A program made the translations under genes and the position numbers. The notes under the pieces were generated by a model. The model made no database searches. It was given only the letters and a program-made list of their open reading frames with translations, and was not told where the DNA came from. Positions 57,394-64,000 of a stretch of 64,000 nt of DNA are shown here, in pieces; position 1 is the first letter of the stretch, and each line of letters starts with the position of its first letter. Origin of the DNA: an uncultured Saprospiraceae bacterium (GTDB lineage Bacteria > Bacteroidota > Bacteroidia > Chitinophagales > Saprospiraceae); NCBI GenBank assembly GCA_937941765.1, contig CALDGQ010000069.1:1-64000 (forward strand), given 5' to 3'.

Positions 57394-58608
57394 ATGACAA
57401 TAAGATTCAAATTACTTTTCTTCGTTTTGTGCTTTTTGAGTGTTACCATTTCAAGCTGCTTCAAATGGGCTGCAAGAGCAGAAAACAAACTCCCAAAAGA
57501 AACCGCATTACAGAAAACCTATAACTACAATGGCAAAGTAATCATCGTCGGTGCAGGAGCCGCAGGTTTAGCTGCTGCTAAAGTATTGGAAGAAAATAAT
57601 ATCGACTACAAAATTTTGGAAGCATCAGATCGATACGGCGGAAGGCTTAAAAAAAACACGACACTTGCAGACTTCCCAATCGACTTAGGAGCAGAGTGGA
57701 TACATAGCGCACCCATTGTTTTAAATAAATTAAAAGGCAAAGCAGGTGATCAAATAGATGAATCACTGATCCCTTATCATGTGGAAGAAACTTATAGTTG
57801 GGATGGGCAGAATTATGAAAAAGACGCTCAAGCTCAAAATGATTTTATGTATAAATTTATGCCAGAGTCCAAATTTAAAAATTCCACTTGGTATGACTTT
57901 GTTAACGAAAATATTGCAGCAACGGTAAAGCATAAAATTGAATTCAATTCACCTGTTACAGAGATTAATTATTTAGATAACAAAGTGCAGGTAAAAACAA
58001 AAAATGAAGCTATTCACACCGCAGATAAAGTATTGCTAACGGTTTCCATTGGTGTTTTAAAATCAAATCATATCACCTTTACACCTGATTTAAGTATGGA
58101 AAAAAAGGAAGCAATCAATAGTATTATATTTCATCCAGGTTTTAAATTAGTTATGAAATTTAAAGAGAAATTTTATCCAGATGCTATCAACTGCGAGGTC
58201 GAAACTGGAGAAAAAGGTTTTTATGATATTGCGTTTAAAAAAGAAGCACAAAGTAATATTCTTGGACTGCTCGTAACTGGAAATTCTACTGAAGCCTATT
58301 ACAAACTGGAATCTGAAGAAGAAATAGTTCAGTCAGCTATAGCGGAACTTGATCTTATATTTGACGACAAAGCTTCTGAAACTTTTACTGGTGAATATAT
58401 TTTTGAAAATTGGGGTCAACATCAATTTACGATGGGTACTTGGACGCAAGCTTTTCAACAAAAGAATTCCGAACTCAAAATCCTCAATCAGTCGTTGGAA
58501 AAGAAGGTTTATTTTGCTGGAGAAATTAATGATGTCTATCAACAAATGGGTGTTCCAGGAGCAGTCTTGTCGGGGTATCACTCCATTGATAAATTATTGA
58601 CTGAGTAA
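57394..58608 (+). CDS. FAD-dependent amine oxidase-family lipoprotein
   Basis: 404 residues. Signal peptide with lipobox TISSC (Cys22). FAD-binding Rossmann motif VIIVGAGAAGLAAAKVLEE (about 49-67), EASDRYGGRLKK, DLGAEWIHS (all flavin amine oxidase marks) and the C-terminal VYFAGEINDVYQQMGVPGAV (FAD-contacting GE). At 404 aa it is a little shorter than typical monoamine oxidases (about 450) and the substrate is open: polyamine, aromatic amine or porphyrinogen-like. An unusual point is the lipoprotein signal, which puts a flavoprotein at the cell envelope. It is in an operon with TetR. Confidence 0.84.
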   Translation: MTIRFKLLFFVLCFLSVTISSCFKWAARAENKLPKETALQKTYNYNGKVIIVGAGAAGLAAAKVLEENNIDYKILEASDRYGGRLKKNTTLADFPIDLGAEWIHSAPIVLNKLKGKAGDQIDESLIPYHVEETYSWDGQNYEKDAQAQNDFMYKFMPESKFKNSTWYDFVNENIAATVKHKIEFNSPVTEINYLDNKVQVKTKNEAIHTADKVLLTVSIGVLKSNHITFTPDLSMEKKEAINSIIFHPGFKLVMKFKEKFYPDAINCEVETGEKGFYDIAFKKEAQSNILGLLVTGNSTEAYYKLESEEEIVQSAIAELDLIFDDKASETFTGEYIFENWGQHQFTMGTWTQAFQQKNSELKILNQSLEKKVYFAGEINDVYQQMGVPGAVLSGYHSIDKLLTE

Positions 58609-59038
58609 AATAATAAATAATATACTAAGTCGAAGTTGGATCTAGTTTCGCAAAAATTCCTCACGCCGAGTTGTCGGCACTGGCTGCAGAAATCGTAAAA
58701 TCCGCAGAACTAGGACGTGAAAAATAACGTAGGGAAATCGCAGAAGCAGAATATAAATAATAACGTAGGGAAATCCTATTTTACTACTAGACATACACAA
58801 AAAGAACACTTGTACACTAGCATACACACCAGAGAACAGTGTAACCTTTCGACCAAGAAACTAATCTTGTCATCATTCGTTTTACCAATAAGAACAAAAG
58901 AGTTAACTTCATCATTTTAACTGTAAAAGAAAACCCCAAAGGAGTGACAACATCAACATTAAGCAACGCCCAATGTTAATTAAGAATCAAGTTATAGCTC
59001 CAACGGAGCGCAAGCATCAACATTGGGCAGCATTGTTG
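58609..59038. other. Spacer with REP-like hairpins and a 16-nt direct repeat
   Basis: ATAACGTAGGGAAATC occurs exactly at 58724-58739 and 58760-58775 (36-nt period). At 58955-58977, AACATT/AATGTT arms flank AAGCAACGCCC. At 59015-59041, the arms CATCAACA/TGTTGATG enclose an 11-nt loop, and a small CTCC-AAC-GGAG hairpin sits between the two. Both larger units share the CATCAACATT core. The style is that of REP elements. The last hairpin overlaps the start codon of the DTW gene. Confidence 0.45.
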
Positions 59039-59794
59039 ATGCAACAAAAGAAATACTCAATTTTGCAACCAGAAATAAAAAACACAAGAATCAAATGTTA
59101 CAAATGCATGCGCCCCTCAAGCTCTTGTATTTGTAAATACACCAATCCTGTACAGACTAATACTCGTTTTATTATCTTGATGCACCCAAAAGAGTATAAA
59201 AAAGAAAGAAACGGAACCGGTCATATGACTAAGCTCCAACTTGCAAATTCAGAAATCATAGTTGGTATTGATTTTACCGAAAATAAACGTGTAAATGAAA
59301 TACTACATAACAAACAAAACACTTCTTATTTATTGTATCCAGGAAAAGATAATTTCAATTTATCGACAAGAAAAAGTTCAGAAATAAATTCTTTTATGGG
59401 TGAGCATCCATACCTCTTTATTCTTGATGGTACTTGGCCTTGTGCCCGAAAAATGCTTAAACTAAGTAAGAATTTGCAACAACTAAAAAGGATAAGTTTT
59501 GATAATAAAATTAAATCAAAATTTATTATCAAGCAGCAACCAGATGCACTTTGTCTTGGAACCATTGAGTCCGTCTATACCGTGTTGAATTTGTTAAAAA
59601 CGAGTGGTCAAGAAGATTGCGATACAACGAATTTTCTGCTACCTTTTGAAAAAATGATCGAACAGCAACTTGATTATTTTTTAAACCCCAATAATGTTAA
59701 GTGTAATTTTGCTGCAAACGGAGCGCTTGCTCCCAAAAACAACTACAAGAAAAATCCATATAAAAGTGTGATTTTCGAAAAAGATACCAAGTAG
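59039..59794 (+). CDS. DTW domain protein, probable tRNA-uridine aminocarboxypropyltransferase
   Basis: 251 residues from the ATG at 59039; an earlier in-frame ATG at 58973 would make the first 22 codons run through the REP-like hairpins and is rejected. Order: a zinc-ribbon-like pair CYKCMRPSSSCICK (residues about 20-35), FIILMHPKEYKKERNGTGHM, LYPGKD, the name-giving LFILDGTWPCARKML (DTW) and FIIKQQPDALCLGTIESVYT. Members (TapT/TuaA) transfer the aminocarboxypropyl group of SAM to uridine of tRNA (acp3U47). All conserved blocks are present. Confidence 0.88.
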   Translation: MQQKKYSILQPEIKNTRIKCYKCMRPSSSCICKYTNPVQTNTRFIILMHPKEYKKERNGTGHMTKLQLANSEIIVGIDFTENKRVNEILHNKQNTSYLLYPGKDNFNLSTRKSSEINSFMGEHPYLFILDGTWPCARKMLKLSKNLQQLKRISFDNKIKSKFIIKQQPDALCLGTIESVYTVLNLLKTSGQEDCDTTNFLLPFEKMIEQQLDYFLNPNNVKCNFAANGALAPKNNYKKNPYKSVIFEKDTK

Positions 59795-60194
59795 GTTTTC
59801 TAATAGCTAGCTCGATTTTAGTCGAGAAAACAAGGATGGATACCTATAAACTCCTACAACAATTAAAACTTCAATTTGCTTGAATTTGCATAGTTTTCAA
59901 ACCAAATATCCAAACCGTTCAACATTTTTTTCTAATCACCATTCCAGAAAAGTAACTCATAATACACCGAATTGATGTAAATGATTTTTATCCAGTCTAT
60001 TAAATACCTGGTTTTATTATAATATGAAAATTAAAAATATTTGAAATCGCTTTTCATTTATAGCGTTTCCAGTATATTCTTCTGTATCTTTATACCTGAG
60101 AAATCATACCCTAGTAGTCCCAGCCTCGAACTGAATTCCACAAAAGAAAGCACATCCCAATTACTTCTTTGTTCATTCGCTTAAAGCACCTGCT
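59795..60194. other. 400-nt stretch without gene
   Basis: No credible ORF and no clear terminator. It contains the upstream region of the large secreted glycosidase; no exact TAnnTTTG box is seen close to the GTG start, so the promoter is unassigned. Confidence 0.35.
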
Positions 60195-63100
60195 GTGAGA
60201 CAAACATACTATGGTTCATTCATTGGACTACTTATCATACTTAGTTGCGTAACTCAATTGACGAGTCAAACAACCATGGATCAATTTATCGGTATTAATA
60301 GCCGAATGGAAGATCCCAACTATCGTGTTGGCTTTGCTGGCATGGTCAGAGAATATCATCCATGGGTGTATCAAGAAGGATTTCCTGCTTTGAACGCACA
60401 AAATGAAAATGCTTCTCCTGGATTTCCAAATCCATTGTACAAATACAATCCATCTTATCAAAATCAGACGTATCTAAATACCGACGACTATTATCAAGAT
60501 TTACAAGATCGTGGGGTTGAAGTAGTGCCTTCTTTTTTGAGAAGTATTCCTCAGATAACAGATCCAACTTCTATTCCACAAGATCCTTTTCATGTACAAA
60601 TTTTGGATCAAATTCCAATTCCAGCTGGAGCAGACCCATTAGATCCAGCTTCTTATGTAGCGCATGCACATTACATGTATAACTATGCTGCTCGATATGG
60701 TAACAATACATTTTCATCTGCTAAAACAAATGCGGTCATCACTCCATTTATGCATGCCAATGAATCCTCCACAACTGGATTGGGGTATCTGAATTATATG
60801 GAAAATTGGAATGAACAAGATAAATGGTGGTACCAAAATCAATATCCTCAAACTTATTTTGAACCAGAAGAGTATGCTGCGATGATGAGTGCAGATTACG
60901 ATGGACATATGGGCACGATGGAATTGATCATCGATCCTGACAATCCTGGTCAAGTAATCAGTACGGTTGGAATGAAAAATGCAGATCCGAATATGAAAAT
61001 GGTGATGGGTGGCTTGTCAGATTTCGACATCGCTTACTTGCAAGATATGGTCGCTTGGTTTGATGCCAATCGATCTCCTAACACTCCTTTTGGACAATAT
61101 CCAATTGATGTTATCAATTATCATCACTATAGCGATAACAATGATGCGTTGAACTCTTTGGGTTCTGCACCTGAAAGTCCGGAGGAAGAATTGTTGAAAA
61201 ATAAGTTGACAGAAATAGCAGCCATTAGAGATGTGCTTTTACCAGGGAAAGAATTATGGTTATCAGAATTTGGTTATGATATTCATCCAATTTCTATTTT
61301 AGGTGTTCCAATTATTGGTTCTAATTCAAGAGAAGAAGTGCAAGGTCAATGGATTACTAGAGCATTTATGGAAATTGCCGCAGCAGGATTTGATCGTGCA
61401 ATGTTGTTTGAACTAAGAGATGACTGTACGGATACAGGTTGTTCACTTTATGCTACAAGCGGATTGTTACGAGATAAAAGTTATAACTATCAACCAAAGA
61501 TTTCCTGGTATTACACTTCTACAATGAGCGCTGTTTTGGAAAATACCGTTTTTGATAGCGACCTATCTCCTACTAATTGCATCGACACTTTATGTAGTAA
61601 TGAATGTCCTAGAATTTATAAATTCGTCAATCCAAATACCACCGAAGAAGTTTATGCCATTTGGAGTCCAACTACTTGTGACAAAACCTACAATTATACT
61701 TTTGATATTGGAGCTGGAAACACTGGACAACTTGTAGAAATGGTTGCACCTTCTACAAGCGGTGTAATTACAAACTTATCTGGCAATGTAGTCAATGTTC
61801 CTGTATCAGAAAGACCTGTTTTTATCGCAGTCAATCAAAATTTAACAGCATCTACCCTTCCTTGTCCATTAGATTTGGCTACGGATACCTTATCATGTGA
61901 TTTAGTAAAAGTTACTTGGGATACTTTATTGACCAATCAAACTATTTCTATTTGGTATCAAGAAAATTTCAATCAAACTTTTGATGTCAATAACGCAACA
62001 TTAGTAGCAGATAATATTCCTTCTGAAAACGCGCAATACACGGTTTCTGGATTAGACTTTAGTACGAATTATAGTTTCTTTGTTTTTGCAGAAGACACCA
62101 ATGGCAATATGTCAGGACCTTGTTATGTTGAAGGAACTACTTCGAATATGACCTGCAAAATTGACTTAACTACTTCAATGGTTTATGAATCAACTGGATT
62201 AGGTTCCGAATTTTATGGTTTAATTGATGAGCAAAGTTTGGAACCCAATTGCGGAACACAGTCCAATCCATTTTCACCTTGGGGTGACTTTACGGGGAGT
62301 ACAGACAACCATGTAAGTATCGATTTAGAAGAACCATATTTGTTGAATGCAATTACGTTTTTTGATGAGGCTGGAGTTGGCGTTGTTTCCTTTCAATATG
62401 CAAATGACGCTGCCGGACCTTGGATTACAATCAAAGATTATCTAACAACCGGATTCAATGAATGGGTATCCATTACAGATTTTGATTTGCCTCCAAGCCA
62501 AGCTATTCAATACTTCAGAATTGCCATGCAAACTTATTCCAATGCAAAAATTGGAGAGGTAATTTTGTGTGGAGAAACACTAGCCGGCTCTAATGGCGGT
62601 GGTGTCATCAATGGTGCTAATTGCGATCTTAATTGTCCTTGTAAAATTTGTTTGGACGAAAGTTGGATTACTGACTTGACTCCTGATGATGATTTGGACC
62701 CTACCCGATTAGTGGATGAGCAGGATTTTGTAGATCCGATTTGCACCAACTCTGGAAGTGCAATAACAGAATGGGGCGAAGATTGGGATGCCAACAACGC
62801 CTACCCTCCTTATCAAGCAATATTAGATTTGCAACAATGCTATTTCGTCGAAGATATTTATTTATATGATGGGAATGGCTCTGGACTATTTGATGTAGAA
62901 TATCAGGATCAAAGTGGCAACTGGATATTGTTAGAATCATATACAACATCTGGTTGGAATATCTGGCACACAATCGAAGTAGATCAAACAATTCAAAATA
63001 TTAGATTTACCAAACACGACAATGGAGCCAAAATAACTGAAGTTTCTGTTTGTGGTTTACCAGTAGCATGCGATCAGACCTGTGTTGCTGGTGATGCGGA

Positions 63101-64000
63101 TGGAGATGGTATTTGCGCAGATGCCGAATGTGATGACAATGATCCAAATGTAACTTATAATGTCGGTGACGCTTGTGATGACTTGGATGTTAATACGATT
63201 AATGATATATATAATGCTAATTGCATTTGTGAAGGTACTTCTAACAATGGAAATGCGCCTTGCGAAAACCCAACTAATATTGCATTGGGAGGAACAGCTT
63301 CTCAATCTGGTAGTCAACAAGGAGGTACTGCTGATAAATTAATTGATGGCAATACAGATGGCAATTTTTATGGTGGCAATTCCGTGAATATTACTAATTG
63401 GGTACCGAATGCTTATTGGGAAATAGATTTAGGTGATATCTACAAAATTGAAGAAATTAATATTTGGGGAAGAACGGATTGTTGTACTGAATTCACTAGC
63501 AACTATTACATCTTTGTTTCAGACACCCCGTTCAATTCTACGAATCCAAATATCCTAGTTAATCAATCCGGAGTCACTAATTTTTACGAGCCTAGTGCAG
63601 CTGCAAGACCTTCGTATATTGAACCAGACTTAAATGGTCGATATGTAAGAGTACAGTTAGGTGGTACCGCATTTTTATCTTTATCAGAGGTGGAAATCAT
63701 TGGTTGCGATCCAGGAAATACGGGTACTTGTGCAATAGCTGGGACCTCGTGTGATGACAATGATGAATGCACCATTAATGATACAGAAGATGGTTTCTGT
63801 AATTGTGCTGGAATATTTGAAGACGAAGACAACGACAACGTGTGCGATATGTTTGATATTTGCCCAGGATTTGATGACAACGTCGATTTAAATGGTAATG
63901 GAATTCCAGATGGCTGTGATCAAGGGACAGGTGGCAGTTGCACAACTACCACTAATTTAGCTTTGGCAGGAACGCCAACACAATCAGGTGCACAGAATGG
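60195..64000 (+). CDS. Large secreted clan GH-A glycoside hydrolase with FN3 and discoidin-like modules (partial, runs off the right edge)
   Basis: The frame stays open from a GTG start at 60195 to the window end (1268 codons, no stop). The GTG gives a signal peptide (MRQTYYGSFIGLLIILSCV...TSQ). Residues about 25-540 are a TIM-barrel clan GH-A enzyme: acid/base candidate Glu207 in NWNEQD, YHHYSDN in the barrel and nucleophile candidate Glu358 in WLSEFGYD. Then FN3 (about 562-650), two F5/8-type discoidin-like modules (666-796, 816-956), a MopE-like CDDND metal-binding segment (959-1016), a third discoidin-like module (1021-1169), a calcium-rich TSP3-like stretch (1176-1246) and the start of a fourth discoidin-like module. 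It likely binds and cuts an extracellular polysaccharide; T9SS export is expected but its tail is outside. Confidence 0.82.
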   Translation, partial: MRQTYYGSFIGLLIILSCVTQLTSQTTMDQFIGINSRMEDPNYRVGFAGMVREYHPWVYQEGFPALNAQNENASPGFPNPLYKYNPSYQNQTYLNTDDYYQDLQDRGVEVVPSFLRSIPQITDPTSIPQDPFHVQILDQIPIPAGADPLDPASYVAHAHYMYNYAARYGNNTFSSAKTNAVITPFMHANESSTTGLGYLNYMENWNEQDKWWYQNQYPQTYFEPEEYAAMMSADYDGHMGTMELIIDPDNPGQVISTVGMKNADPNMKMVMGGLSDFDIAYLQDMVAWFDANRSPNTPFGQYPIDVINYHHYSDNNDALNSLGSAPESPEEELLKNKLTEIAAIRDVLLPGKELWLSEFGYDIHPISILGVPIIGSNSREEVQGQWITRAFMEIAAAGFDRAMLFELRDDCTDTGCSLYATSGLLRDKSYNYQPKISWYYTSTMSAVLENTVFDSDLSPTNCIDTLCSNECPRIYKFVNPNTTEEVYAIWSPTTCDKTYNYTFDIGAGNTGQLVEMVAPSTSGVITNLSGNVVNVPVSERPVFIAVNQNLTASTLPCPLDLATDTLSCDLVKVTWDTLLTNQTISIWYQENFNQTFDVNNATLVADNIPSENAQYTVSGLDFSTNYSFFVFAEDTNGNMSGPCYVEGTTSNMTCKIDLTTSMVYESTGLGSEFYGLIDEQSLEPNCGTQSNPFSPWGDFTGSTDNHVSIDLEEPYLLNAITFFDEAGVGVVSFQYANDAAGPWITIKDYLTTGFNEWVSITDFDLPPSQAIQYFRIAMQTYSNAKIGEVILCGETLAGSNGGGVINGANCDLNCPCKICLDESWITDLTPDDDLDPTRLVDEQDFVDPICTNSGSAITEWGEDWDANNAYPPYQAILDLQQCYFVEDIYLYDGNGSGLFDVEYQDQSGNWILLESYTTSGWNIWHTIEVDQTIQNIRFTKHDNGAKITEVSVCGLPVACDQTCVAGDADGDGICADAECDDNDPNVTYNVGDACDDLDVNTINDIYNANCICEGTSNNGNAPCENPTNIALGGTASQSGSQQGGTADKLIDGNTDGNFYGGNSVNITNWVPNAYWEIDLGDIYKIEEINIWGRTDCCTEFTSNYYIFVSDTPFNSTNPNILVNQSGVTNFYEPSAAARPSYIEPDLNGRYVRVQLGGTAFLSLSEVEIIGCDPGNTGTCAIAGTSCDDNDECTINDTEDGFCNCAGIFEDEDNDNVCDMFDICPGFDDNVDLNGNGIPDGCDQGTGGSCTTTTNLALAGTPTQSGAQN

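Noticed and set aside
58973-59038. Upstream start for the DTW protein
   Set aside because: The added residues are encoded by REP-like hairpin sequence and precede the family's normal start; kept only as an alternative.

Overview
The window is AT-rich and fits a Bacteroidota genome, most likely a Saprospiraceae/Lewinella-like lineage; the class-level guess is inference. The support is: secreted proteins ending in type IX secretion (T9SS) type A sorting domains; a hybrid two-component system with an N-terminal beta-propeller; a LytS/LytTR pair whose kinase also has a beta-propeller; promoters resembling the Bacteroidota -7 box TAnnTTTG; and non-ATG starts with weak Shine-Dalgarno sites. No rRNA, tRNA, CRISPR array or intact insertion sequence was seen.

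Layout. 1-5 kb: the tail of a probable diheme cytochrome, a small membrane protein, a decayed group II intron tail (plus a second related hairpin at 4 kb), a PA-domain T9SS protein and a CPBP membrane protease. 5-9 kb: a minus-strand operon in which a class III nucleotide cyclase with HAMP and sensor domains precedes an MscS channel carrying a cyclic-nucleotide-binding domain. 9-14.4 kb: a 1359-residue hybrid sensor kinase flanked on both sides by degenerate copies of its own AraC-type C-terminus, followed by two tandem promoter-to-terminator units with no ORF (candidate small RNAs). 14.4-17.9 kb: a 1144-residue protein made of EVIKEVPV-type repeats, three DUF1508-like modules and a helix-hairpin-helix end.

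18-23 kb: a Crp/Fnr regulator, a DUF4386 membrane protein, an S41 peptidase-like lipoprotein and two small secreted or lipoprotein genes. 23-27 kb: a LytTR regulator overlapping its propeller kinase. 27-44 kb: an accessory island with six beta-lactamase-fold (serine hydrolase) domains in five proteins, one a fused double enzyme, mixed with small-gene debris, an SDR enzyme, a second S41 lipoprotein, a second DUF4386/Crp pair, an acetyltransferase and an AraC regulator.

44-60 kb: T9SS-exported proteins (one gene split by a frameshift), an Smr protein, a methyltransferase, an HxlR regulator divergent from a membrane protein with a palindrome between them, a subtilisin-like protease, a DUF457/YdjM-like membrane protein, a TetR regulator with two dyads at its start followed by a flavin amine oxidase, and a DTW-domain tRNA-modification enzyme behind REP-like hairpins. 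From 60.2 kb a very large secreted clan GH-A glycosidase with discoidin-like modules runs off the right edge.

The strongest leads are the cyclase/channel operon, in which both partners lack a canonical arginine, and the twin small-RNA-like units behind the hybrid kinase. All functional calls come from reading motifs by eye; no database search was run.
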